Shown one piece after another: positions 41,010-49,083 of a stretch of DNA of 64,000 nucleotides. The position numbers were made by a program, and so were the translations under genes. How positions within the stretch are numbered: position 1 is the stretch's first letter; each line of letters begins with the position of its first letter. The notes below the pieces were generated by a model, which had not been told where the DNA came from, did no database searches, and saw nothing but the letters and a program-made list of their open reading frames with translations. The DNA comes from Ornithinimicrobium cerasi (lineage in GTDB: Bacteria > Actinomycetota > Actinomycetes > Actinomycetales > Dermatophilaceae): the NCBI RefSeq assembly GCF_003702705.1, contig NZ_QZMN01000002.1, positions 186,001 to 250,000 of the forward strand, written 5' to 3'.

Positions 41010-42695
41010 TCAGGCCTCGATGACCACCGGGACCACCAGCGGGTTGCGGCGGTGCTTGCGGAAGGCCCACTGCGAGATGGCCCGGGCGATGCGTTGCTCG
41101 AGCTCGTGCGGGTCGCCGATGCCCTGCGACGCCGCCTCGGCCAGCGCCTTCTCGATCGCCGGGACCGCGGCCTCGAACATCTTCTCGTCCGTGCCCAGAC
41201 CGCGGGCCAGGAAGTCCGGCGGCTCGGTCAGCTTGCCGGTGTCCGCGTCGACCAGGGCGACCACGGTGACGGTGCCCTGCTGGCTGAGGGTCAGCCGGTC
41301 GCGCAGCTCGTCCTCGGTCACGTCACCGACCGCGCCGGCCGAGACATAGACGTAGCCCGCACGGACCTTCCCGGTGACCTTGACCCGGCCGTCGACCAGG
41401 TCCACGACCACGCCGTCGTCCACGACGACCACCCGGTCGGGGTCCATGCCGGTGCGGATCGCCAGGTCGGCGTTGGCGCGCAGGTGGCGCCACTCGCCGT
41501 GGACCGGCATGACGTTGCGCGGCTTGATGATGTTGTAGCAGTAGACGAGCTCGCCGGCGCTGGCGTGGCCCGAGACGTGCACCTTGGCGTTGCCCTGGTG
41601 CACGACCTTGGCGCCCCAGCGGGTAAGGCCGTTGATGATGCGCGAGACGGCGTTCTCGTTGCCGGGGATGAGCGAGCTGGCCAGCAGCACCGTGTCCCCC
41701 TCGCCGATGCGGATCTGGTGGTCGCGGTTGGCCATCCGCGACAGCGCCGCCATCGGCTCGCCCTGGGACCCCGTGCACACCAGCGTCACCTCGGTCGGCG
41801 GCAGGTCGTCGAGCTGCTTGGCGTCGACGATGAGCCCGCGGGGCGCGGTGAGGTAGCCCAGGTCCTGGGCGATCTTCATGTTGCGGACCATCGAGCGCCC
41901 GACGAACGCCACCTTGCGCCCGTGCGCCGAGGCGGCGTCGATGACCTGCTGGATGCGGTGCACGTGGCTGGCAAAGCTGGACACCACGATCCGCCCCGGC
42001 GCCGTCCGGAAGACGGTGTCGATGGCGGGCGCGAGGTCCTTCTCCGCGGTGGTGAACCCGGGCACCTCGGCGTTGGTGGAGTCGACCATGAACAGGTCCA
42101 CGCCCTCCTCGCCGAACCGGGCGAAGGCACGCAGGTCGGTGATCCTGTCGTCCAGGGGGAACTGGTCCATCTTGAAGTCGCCGGTGTGCAGCACCGAGCC
42201 CGCCGGGGTGCGCACCATCACCGCGAGCCCGTCGGGGATGGAGTGGTTGACCGCGACGAACTCGCAGTCGAAGGGCCCCAGCGTGAGCCGCTCGCCCTCG
42301 GCGACCTGGGTGGTCCGGGGCTTGATCCGGTGCTCCTTGAGCTTGGCGTTGATGAACGCCAGCGTCAGGCGGGAACCGACGACGGGGATGTCGCCACGCT
42401 CCTTGAGCAGGTACGGCACCCCGCCGATGTGGTCCTCGTGCCCGTGGGTCAGGACCACGCCCACCACGTCCTGCCACCGCCCGCGCAGGAAGGAGAAGTC
42501 CGGCAGGATGACGTCGACGCCGGGCTGGTGCTCCTCGGGGAAGAGCACGCCGCAGTCGATGATCAGCAGCTTGCCGCGGTGCTCGAACACCGCCATGTTG
42601 CGGCCGACCTCTCCCAGACCGCCCAGCGCCACCACCCTCAGTCCGTTGCGGGGCAGGGCGGGCGGGGCGCCCAGGTCGGGGTGCGGGTGGCTCAT
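41010..42695 (-). CDS. rnj: ribonuclease J
   Basis: A 561-residue metallo-beta-lactamase/beta-CASP ribonuclease that trims and degrades RNA from the 5' end and also cuts internally. Marks: ALGGLGEVGRNM, the zinc motif LTHGHEDHIGG (about 83-93), VLHTGDFKMD (about 169), the beta-CASP segment with FASHVHRIQQVIDAA and VCTGSQGEP, PVHGEWRH, and a C-terminal RNase J domain. In most Actinobacteria rnj follows dapA; here it does not. GACGAGG precedes ATG 42695. Confidence 0.95.
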   Translation of the reverse strand: MSHPHPDLGAPPALPRNGLRVVALGGLGEVGRNMAVFEHRGKLLIIDCGVLFPEEHQPGVDVILPDFSFLRGRWQDVVGVVLTHGHEDHIGGVPYLLKERGDIPVVGSRLTLAFINAKLKEHRIKPRTTQVAEGERLTLGPFDCEFVAVNHSIPDGLAVMVRTPAGSVLHTGDFKMDQFPLDDRITDLRAFARFGEEGVDLFMVDSTNAEVPGFTTAEKDLAPAIDTVFRTAPGRIVVSSFASHVHRIQQVIDAASAHGRKVAFVGRSMVRNMKIAQDLGYLTAPRGLIVDAKQLDDLPPTEVTLVCTGSQGEPMAALSRMANRDHQIRIGEGDTVLLASSLIPGNENAVSRIINGLTRWGAKVVHQGNAKVHVSGHASAGELVYCYNIIKPRNVMPVHGEWRHLRANADLAIRTGMDPDRVVVVDDGVVVDLVDGRVKVTGKVRAGYVYVSAGAVGDVTEDELRDRLTLSQQGTVTVVALVDADTGKLTEPPDFLARGLGTDEKMFEAAVPAIEKALAEAASQGIGDPHELEQRIARAISQWAFRKHRRNPLVVPVVIEA

Positions 42696-42802
42696 GAAAC
42701 CTCGTCGATCAGGGGGTTGGGGTCGGCCGGCACGCGCCAGCAGTCGGGGTCGAGCCTACTCGCTCGCCGGGGGGTCGACGGCGGGCAAGGGGGTGACGAC
42801 GA

Positions 42803-42822
42803 ATATCGCGGATCGTCGATCA
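42803..42822. repeat. dispersed 20-bp repeat, copy 2
   Basis: ATATCGCGGATCGTCGATCA, identical to 37815-37834 and in the same orientation, directly beyond the end of the broken oxidoreductase gene. Confidence 0.7.
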
Positions 42823-42833
42823 CCCGGCCGCGC

Positions 42834-44472
42834 TCAGGCATACCTCGCCCAGAAGCTGTTCCGGAACCGCTCCTCCGGGTCGAACCGCCGCTTGGTCGCG
42901 ACGAACTCCGCCAGCCGCGGGTAGGCCCGCGCCACCTGATCCCGGGTGTAGTGCTGCTGGTAGGGCAGGTAGAACGTGCCGCCGAGGTTCAGCGAGGACG
43001 CGACCAGCGAGCGTGTCAGGGAGGCCATGTCCGTGCTCCCGGCGTCGCTGACCTCCTGGCTCAGGTAGAGCACCACGGAGAACCGCTCCCCCTGCGCGTA
43101 GTCGAGCACGACGTCCTCCCGGTGCACCGACCGGATCGAGGCGCTGAGCAGCCGCGCGTCGTGCTCCCCCAGCTGCGCGCGCAGCTCGTCCAGGAACGGC
43201 ACGACCCGCTCGTGCGGCAGGAAGTACTCGTGCAGCACGTCGGTGTACTGCGGCAGCCGGTTCTGCAGGAAGCCCAGGCTCTCGTACATCGCCTGGTTGC
43301 GCGCCACCATGCACGCCTCCATCTCGCGCAGCGCCTCGTTGCGCGACTGCACGCACCCGCGCACGCGTGGCAGCACGTGCTTCTGGGCCCCCCACTTCAG
43401 GCGCTGGCCCACGTCGCCGGTCCGGGCCAGGTTGAAGACCAGCCGGCTCGTCCGGTCCGAGGCCCGCTCCCTCAGCGGTGGCACCGGCTCGTCCGTACCG
43501 GTCCGCTCGTAGGTGTAGACGATCGCCTCCTGCAGCAGGCTGCCCGGCGCCGTGGACAGGTGCGTGTAGGTCAGCCGCACGGCGTCGTCCCCAGCCACCT
43601 GCGCGGCGAAGACCTCCGGGAAGTCGCGGTGCTCGACCACCTGGCTGCGCAGGCGGTACATCTCGCTGTCCACCAGCTCCAGCTCGACGTCCAGCACCAC
43701 CCCGAGGAGCCCGTAGCCGCCCACCACGGCCTCGAACAGCTCCGGCTCCCGGTCCGGACCCACCCGGTGCACCTCGCCGTCGGCCGTCATCACCCGCACC
43801 GACCGGATCGTCGACGACAGGCTCCCCCGCGCGGAAGTCCAGCCCGTGCGCGTTGACCGACACCGTGCCGCCGACGCTGAGCACGTCGACGCTGGGCATG
43901 GTGGCGACCGACAACCCCGCCGGGTGCACCGCCTCGAGCACCTGGTGCCACGTCGCCCCGGCCTGCACCACCGCCGTCCGGGCCTCCACGTCCACCGTGA
44001 TCGCGTCCAGGCCGCGCATGTCGACGACGAGCCCGCCCGGGTGCGACGCCTGCCCGCCCAGCGCGTGCTGCGTGCCACCCACCGACACGGCGAGGTCGTG
44101 CTCGGCGGCGTAGGCGAGCGCCGTCCGGACCCCGGACTCGTCGACCGGCCGCACGACCCCGAACACGGGGGTGCGGGTCAGGCAGCTCGCGTCCGTCACC
44201 GTGCCGCCCTGCTGGGACAACCCACCCGGGTATGCCGCCGCGTCCGCCGGCGCGGGCGCGCGGCTCTGCTCGACGACGGGCAGGGGCGGCACCGGGCTGA
44301 CGACTTAGTCCTTGGCCGCCACCGGCTCCCCCGACCACAACGCGTACTGCGGCCCGCCCACCACCAGGACCACCAGCAGCGCGACGACCACCACGGTCCA
44401 CCGCACCACCCTCCGGCGTCGCGGCCGGTGCGCTCCGGCAGGACGCCGCGCCGAGGGGCGGGGCGAGGACAT
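42834..44472 (-). pseudogene. FAD-binding oxidoreductase, interrupted by a stop codon and a frameshift
   Basis: A membrane-anchored FAD-linked oxidase of the PCMH/vanillyl-alcohol oxidase type. Reading from ATG 44472: a basic start and one membrane helix (VVVVALLVVLVVG), then VAAKD and a TAA stop at 44305-44307. The same frame continues without change into VTDASCLTRTP, VGGTQHALGGQASHPGG and VGGTVSVNAHGLDFRAG (the FAD domain). At the C5 run 43823-43827 the frame must shift by one base for the match to go on as SLSSTIRSVRVMTADGEVHR and on to the C-terminal FNPEERF-like FDPEERFRNSFW. Removing one base and the stop would restore one long protein. TAA is rare here; TAC (Tyr) is one change away. 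Either two genuine lesions or one plus a sequencing error. Confidence 0.75.
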
Positions 44473-44571
44473 GGTCGGCCGGTCAGCTCGCCGTCACGGT
44501 GGTCATGGCCCATTGAACACCCCACAAGCCCGCGGCACGGCGGTAGGCAACGGCGGTGCGCCGCAGACCCG

Positions 44572-46020
44572 TCAGGGCTCGTCCGGGTCAGGCGGGGGCC
44601 GCCGCCGGAGGCCCTTCCCCTGCCATCGCACCTCGACCCCGCGCTCGCGGGCCAGCTGCTCGAGGAGGTGGGCCGTCTCCAGGTTCGCGTACCGGTCGTG
44701 TGAGCTGCTCACCTCGGTCCGCCGCCCGAGGAGTGCGTCGCCCTCGTCCAGCAGCAGCGCCTCCCCCGACCGCTCGGCCTCGTCGAGGATCCGGTTGAGG
44801 TTCTTCTCCGTCTCGCCGATGTAGCTCGACACCACCTGGCTCAGGTCGACCCGGTGCACCGCGGTCCGCGCCGCCCCGGCCGGCGTGGACGGCTTCACCC
44901 GCCGCACCCTGCGGACCGGGCCGGGTGAGGGCGACGGCATACCTGCCTGCAGACGGAGCGTGTGGGCGTCGAACTCGGCAGGCTTGACCGGCGCCAGCCA
45001 CATCGTGAGCACGAGGTGACCCGCGAGCACGTCGACCTCGGTCATCGTCTCCCCCAGACCGCACCGCACCCCGAAGGCGTGCTCGGCCTTCGTGCCCTGC
45101 AGCGCGCCCTGCAGCCACAGCCGGTGCAGGAAGTCCTCCGTGAGCTGCCGCACCCGGGCCCACAGCGCCGCGTCGTCGGCCTCGCTCGCGACGAAGCTCA
45201 GCCCGGCGGTCAGGGAGCTGAGGACATGGTCGGTGAGCCGCCGTACGTTGAGGTAGCGCGAGGCGGGTTCGACGGACTCCGCCCCGGCCAGCGTGCGCGC
45301 CCCCCAGACCAGCCTCCCCCGGCCGGGGAACTCGCGCAGCGCGTTGACCCCGGCCTGTACGTGGCGGTCGTTCTCCCGGTCGTCGAGGGCCTCCGCGAGA
45401 CCGTCCACCCCGCTCAGCGCGACGCCGGCGGACGCCTTCCACACCCCCCGCTCGGCGTCGGTGCGCGCGATCACCCCGGCGACCGGCCCCGACGGCGGCA
45501 CCGTCACGCCGCCGGCGACGACCCAGGGGTGGTATGCCGCAGCGCGCTCCCGGTGCTCGGTCACCTCCCGCAGCAGGGCCTCGGTCCCGGGTCCCCAGGG
45601 GTCCGGCGGCAGGTCCAGGAGATGGACCGCGCGGTATGCCGCGCACCGCCCGAGCGCGACCCGCACCTGGTCGGGGGAGGCCGCGGTGAGGCCGGGCAAG
45701 GCCAGCACGGTCACGCCGGAGCCGTCGAGAGCGTGGACGCCCCCCGGCCCCTCGGGCGGGGCCAGCTGCCCGGGCGCGGGACCACCCGCTCGGACGACCA
45801 CGGCGCTCCGGCCGCCGTTGGCGAAGAACAGGTCGACCGCGTGGCCGAGCGGACGGTCCGCGTCGAGGCTGGGCCCGAAGGTGGCGTGGTAGTCCGCCGC
45901 GCTGGTGACGGTGACCGGGGTGTCGACGGGTCCGGCGTCCGCGGCGCCGACGAAGCCGGTGACGGAGGTGGGCAGGGGCTCGACGGGGGCGCCGGCGGTG
46001 CTGGGTGCGGTGGGCGGCAT
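44572..46020 (-). CDS. orphan contractile-injection sheath protein fused to an eCIS AAA+ ATPase fragment
   Basis: A 482-residue chimera. Residues 1 to about 370 are a contractile tail-sheath protein of the extracellular injection system (Afp/PVC-like) type: TSVTGFVGAADAGPVDTPV near the start, PLGHAVDLFFANGGRSAVVV, PSGPVAGVIARTDAERGVWK in the middle, and at the end RQLTEDFLHRLWLQGALQG, AFGVRCGLGETMTEVD and LVLTMWLAPVKPAEF. A basic linker follows. From about 389 the sequence becomes the middle of the eCIS AAA+ ATPase: VDLSQVVSSYIGETEKNL, Walker B-like LLLDEGDALLGRR, and SSHDRYANLETAHLLEQL. Walker A, sensor and arginine-finger regions are missing. No tube, baseplate, spike or other eCIS gene is in the window. 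It is likely a deletion fusion; it may or may not be expressed. Confidence 0.8.
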   Translation of the reverse strand: MPPTAPSTAGAPVEPLPTSVTGFVGAADAGPVDTPVTVTSAADYHATFGPSLDADRPLGHAVDLFFANGGRSAVVVRAGGPAPGQLAPPEGPGGVHALDGSGVTVLALPGLTAASPDQVRVALGRCAAYRAVHLLDLPPDPWGPGTEALLREVTEHRERAAAYHPWVVAGGVTVPPSGPVAGVIARTDAERGVWKASAGVALSGVDGLAEALDDRENDRHVQAGVNALREFPGRGRLVWGARTLAGAESVEPASRYLNVRRLTDHVLSSLTAGLSFVASEADDAALWARVRQLTEDFLHRLWLQGALQGTKAEHAFGVRCGLGETMTEVDVLAGHLVLTMWLAPVKPAEFDAHTLRLQAGMPSPSPGPVRRVRRVKPSTPAGAARTAVHRVDLSQVVSSYIGETEKNLNRILDEAERSGEALLLDEGDALLGRRTEVSSSHDRYANLETAHLLEQLARERGVEVRWQGKGLRRRPPPDPDEP

Positions 46021-46043
46021 ACGCCATTGAACCGCCCCCCGGG

Positions 46044-46060
46044 GGTCCCGCGCAGGGACC
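46044..46060 (-). terminator. small hairpin after the alanine-dehydrogenase-like gene
   Basis: GGTCCC and GGGACC pair around a five-base loop (GCGCA), next to a CCCCC/GGGGG stretch, just before the sheath gene. A terminator or a pause site are equally possible. Confidence 0.35.
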
Positions 46061-46074
46061 TGACCTGCCTGGAC

Positions 46075-47229
46075 CTACTCGCTCGCGGTGTCGGCCAGGC
46101 GCGGGTGCGGGTACTCCTCGGCGCGGCCCTGGAAGGCCAGGATGGCCGGGTTGCGGACCTGCCCGTCCTGGATCTCGACGGCGCGGCCGATCGTCGGCTC
46201 GGCCTGCCACGCGTCCGGACCCGACAGGACGGTGCGCAGGTGCGGCAGCAGCGCCGCGCTGATCTCCCACGTCGCCGAGTTCCACAGGTAGGACGGGGTG
46301 TGGTCGACGGCGTAGTAGGTGATGTTGTCGCCCACGACGAAGGTCGGGTCCTCGAACGTCGTCGGCCGGGCCCAGCTGAAGCCCATGCCCTCGTCGCACG
46401 AGACGTCGACGACGAGGCTCCCCGGTCGGAACAGCGCCAGGTCCTCCTCGGTGAGGAAGGTCCAGGGCGCGGCGGTGTCCTGCAGCACGCAGTTGACGAC
46501 GACGTCGTTCCCGGCGAGGTAGGGGGCGAGGGGGACGTGGCCGTCGTTGGTCACGACGGTCGTCAGCGACGGGTCCTCGTCCTGGTCGAGGTGGACGATG
46601 TCGACGGAGTGGATCGGCGAGGCGACGGCGGCGACCTTGCGATGGGTGAGCACCCGGACGTCGGTGATGCCGAGGGCGCTCAGTGCGGTCACGGCACCCC
46701 GGGCCGTGGCACCGAACCCGATGACGACGGCGCTCCGCTTCGGGCCGTAGCTGCCGGTGGAGCCGATCAGGGTGAGCGCGTGCAGCACGGAGCAGTAGCC
46801 GGCCAGCTCGTTGTTGAGGTGGAAGACGTGGAGCAGGAAGTTGCCGCTGCGGGACCAGTGGTTCATCGCCTCGAACGCGATGAGGGTCTGGCGGCGGTCG
46901 ATGGCCTGCTGAGTGAGCCCGGCGTCCTGGACGCAGTGCGGCCACCCCCAGACGATCTGCCCGTCCCGCAGGTCGGCGAGGTCCTCGGCCTGGACCTTGG
47001 GCAGGAGGATGACGTCGCACTCCGCGATGAGCTCGGCGCGGGAGCGGACGCCGCCGACCAGGCCGGCGAGCGTCTCGTCGGGCATCCCGAACGGCAGGCC
47101 GTACCCGTGCTCGAGGAAGATCCGCGACCGCAGGTCGTCGTCGATCCGGGACAGGTGCTCCGGGTGGATCGGCAGCCGGTGCTCGTTCTCCTTGCGGGAG
47201 TGGGCCATCACGCCCACGGAGAGGAGCAC
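46075..47229 (-). CDS. alanine dehydrogenase/transhydrogenase-family oxidoreductase
   Basis: A 384-residue NAD(P)-dependent enzyme. The N-terminal SRKENEHRLPIHPEHL (about 10-25) and ILLPKVQAEDL (Lys about 77) correspond to the substrate-binding Arg and Lys of alanine dehydrogenase. The dinucleotide fold shows VVIGFGATARGAV (about 168-180). The middle segment NHWSRSGNFLLHVFHLNNELAGY is not part of plain alanine dehydrogenase and recalls N5-(carboxyethyl)ornithine synthase-type relatives, so the substrate is uncertain. I use GTG 47229 because it gives the family N-terminus; the frame itself is open to 47376 across another gene. Confidence 0.75.
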   Translation of the reverse strand: MLLSVGVMAHSRKENEHRLPIHPEHLSRIDDDLRSRIFLEHGYGLPFGMPDETLAGLVGGVRSRAELIAECDVILLPKVQAEDLADLRDGQIVWGWPHCVQDAGLTQQAIDRRQTLIAFEAMNHWSRSGNFLLHVFHLNNELAGYCSVLHALTLIGSTGSYGPKRSAVVIGFGATARGAVTALSALGITDVRVLTHRKVAAVASPIHSVDIVHLDQDEDPSLTTVVTNDGHVPLAPYLAGNDVVVNCVLQDTAAPWTFLTEEDLALFRPGSLVVDVSCDEGMGFSWARPTTFEDPTFVVGDNITYYAVDHTPSYLWNSATWEISAALLPHLRTVLSGPDAWQAEPTIGRAVEIQDGQVRNPAILAFQGRAEEYPHPRLADTASE

Positions 47230-47233
47230 CGAG

Positions 47234-47368
47234 TCAGCGCTTCTTGGGGTGCAGGGTCGACTCGACCGCGGAGGACTTGTCGTCCTTGGCCCGCTTGTCG
47301 GCCCGCTTCTCCTTGATGGACTTGCCGGAATTCTTGGAGAGGGAGTGGCGCGGGGACTTGTCGGACAT
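47234..47368 (-). CDS. 44-residue basic protein
   Basis: A very small Lys/Ser/Arg-rich protein: MSDKSPRHSLSKNSGKS, then IKEKRADKRAKDDKSSAVES and a HPKKR end. Similar short basic proteins of unknown function are widespread in Actinobacteria. AAAGGTG six bases before ATG 47368 and the ordered sequence support it as a real gene, though it is too short for routine ORF calling. It is four bases from the next gene's start, so both are probably one transcript. A nucleic-acid-binding role would suit its charge. Confidence 0.7.
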   Translation of the reverse strand: MSDKSPRHSLSKNSGKSIKEKRADKRAKDDKSSAVESTLHPKKR

Positions 47369-47454
47369 GGCGTCACCTTTGAGAGGAAGACCTGATCGGT
47401 CTCGCTGCTCCCGAGCCTACGCCCTGGCCTCCGACCGGTGCCCGGGGCGAGCGG

Positions 47455-47577
47455 TCAGTGGTCCCCGTGCCGGCGCCGGGCCTGGTCGACGGCCCGGCGG
47501 GTGGCCAGCCAGCGGAGCAGGAGGAACACCGGGATCGCCGCGGCGACCATCAGCACGATCGTCCAGATGTTGTCCAC
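47455..47577 (-). CDS. 40-residue single-helix membrane protein
   Basis: A small protein, MDNIWTIVLMVAAAIPVFL, then LLRWLATRR and a charged tail RRRHGDH. It has one membrane helix with a basic cytoplasmic side. GAGGAG stands eight bases before GTG 47577 (GTG 47583 would be too close). No family is known to me. It is flanked by the HNH repeat and the small basic protein. Confidence 0.5.
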   Translation of the reverse strand: MDNIWTIVLMVAAAIPVFLLLRWLATRRAVDQARRRHGDH

Positions 47578-47678
47578 GCTCACCGCTCCTCGGGTCGGGG
47601 CACCAGCCTACGGACCGGTTTCCGGACGCACAGAAGACATGCCGTTGACCCGGCCGCCCGGCCGGGTCCGGGGCGGGG

Positions 47679-49013
47679 TCATCGCCGGAAGATCCAGACC
47701 ACCCCGAGGGTCGTGACCCGGGCCGTCAGGCCCACCTCGTGGACCCAGGTGTGGTGGCGTGGACAGAGCAAGGCGTAGTTAGACAGGTCGGAGCGTCCAC
47801 CCTGCGCCCAGGGCACGACATGGTGGGCGTCGCACCAGGTCGCAGGCACCGTGCAGCCCGGGATGGTGCATCCCTTGTCCCTGGCCGCCAGCCTGATGCG
47901 CTGGCCGGGGGTGACCAGTCGCCGGCGGCGTCCCTGGTCCACGACCTCGCTCGGTCCACCGAGGACCACCGGGATGATGTCGGCCTCGCACGCCAGCTGC
48001 CGGATCGTCGACGCGCTGACCGACGCACCGGTCAGGGTCGACCCGCACCCGGGTCGCTCCCCCGCCTCCACCAGGCCGCGGCGCAGCGTCTCCAGGTCCA
48101 TCGTCACCACCAGCGTCGCCTTCGGCGTGGTGGGCTGGCCCTTGGTGCCCGCCACCCCCCGCCGCAGCACCGTCATCAGGGCGTCGTAGCGGCGCTGACC
48201 CGGGGTCCGCCTCTCCTCCACCCCGGTGACCTCCTGCTCCTCCTTCGAGGCCGGTGCGGCCAACGGCGAGGTGAAGATCGCCCGCACGGCCTCGTAGTCC
48301 GCGTCGTCGCCGAAGGTCATGACGATCCGGCGCACCGACCCGTCCGCGAGGTTGGACTCGTGCACGTCCCGCAGACCCTGCTGTGCCTTCCTCCGCTCCT
48401 CGTGCTTCTTCTCGGGCAGGCACGCGCGCAGCAGCGCGTCGATGATCCGGCCGATGTCGGCGTCGTCGAACAGCGGGTCGCACCCCGCCCCGACCAGCAG
48501 GGCCACCGCCCGCTCGTAGTCCTCCGGCGAGACCGCCGACCGGATCCGCCCCAGCGCCCGGTGCATCGCCGCCGCCCGGGCCAGCGCCATCGCACCGCTC
48601 TGCACCGCGTCGACCAGCTCCCGGTGGACGGGCTCGCGGCTCGCGCCCGCGAGCCTGGCGAGGTCGCGCACCACCGCGGGCGCCAGCTCCGGACTGCGTT
48701 GCTGCAACCAGTCCGCCAGCGTGAACCCGCTGCCGAGGTGCAGCCCGCGCTCGGCCACGTCGCAGGCCAGGCGCAGGCGGGTGCGCACCAGCACCGTGGA
48801 GAGCCGCCCGATCTCCTCCAGGTGAGTCGCGAGCTCGCAGTCCTGGAGCAGGACCGACTGCCGGGAGGCGAGCTCGGCCAGGGCCAGCTCCCGGTGAGCC
48901 TCCCGCAGACTCGCCGTCACGACCTCCCCAGGGGTCCGGGCCGCAGGCAGACCGTCCCGCACCAGCTCCTGAAAGCTGATACGGATCACGTCACCGCCCC
49001 ATCCCACCGACAT
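47679..49013 (-). CDS. DUF222 / HNH endonuclease protein, 13E12 repeat family (copy 2)
   Basis: A 444-residue copy of the gene at 9745-11082, with the same DUF222 and C-terminal HNH (CTIPGCTVPATWCDAHHVVPW, LCPRHHTWVHE) domains. The stretch from about residue 140 to the end is almost unchanged between the copies at both protein and DNA level. The first 140 residues are clearly diverged, and there is a small length difference around the DLETLRRGLVEAGERPG region. This mosaic suggests gene conversion. The downstream edge, CCGGGGCGGGGTCATCGCCG and on, is also shared. A TACACT -10 element is six bases before ATG 49013. Confidence 0.85.
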   Translation of the reverse strand: MSVGWGGDVIRISFQELVRDGLPAARTPGEVVTASLREAHRELALAELASRQSVLLQDCELATHLEEIGRLSTVLVRTRLRLACDVAERGLHLGSGFTLADWLQQRSPELAPAVVRDLARLAGASREPVHRELVDAVQSGAMALARAAAMHRALGRIRSAVSPEDYERAVALLVGAGCDPLFDDADIGRIIDALLRACLPEKKHEERRKAQQGLRDVHESNLADGSVRRIVMTFGDDADYEAVRAIFTSPLAAPASKEEQEVTGVEERRTPGQRRYDALMTVLRRGVAGTKGQPTTPKATLVVTMDLETLRRGLVEAGERPGCGSTLTGASVSASTIRQLACEADIIPVVLGGPSEVVDQGRRRRLVTPGQRIRLAARDKGCTIPGCTVPATWCDAHHVVPWAQGGRSDLSNYALLCPRHHTWVHEVGLTARVTTLGVVWIFRR

Positions 49014-49019
49014 GCGACA

Positions 49020-49025
49020 AGTGTA
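49020..49025 (-). promoter_or_regulatory. -10 element TACACT for HNH copy 2
   Basis: TACACT is six bases before ATG 49013 on the minus strand, in the same position as TAGTGT at copy 1. Confidence 0.5.
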
Positions 49026-49083
49026 CGAACCCCCGCCGACAGACCTCAGTTACGCAGCCACCCCGGCCACCGCGAGCGCCCGA

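Noticed and set aside
40815-43856. A 1013-codon open frame on the plus strand
   Set aside because: It runs antisense through rnj and the FAD oxidase and has the His/Asp/Gly/Arg-rich composition of GC-driven shadow frames; rnj is certain on the other strand.
42820-44292. A separate intact gene in the first frame of the broken oxidase
   Set aside because: After about 43825 this frame turns into Arg/Gly/Ala-rich noise while the homologous sequence continues in the other frame, so it is one gene with a frameshift.
44572-46020. Prophage remnant
   Set aside because: The sheath matches the eCIS/Afp type rather than a myophage, the tail is the eCIS ATPase, and no integrase, capsid, terminase or attachment site is nearby.
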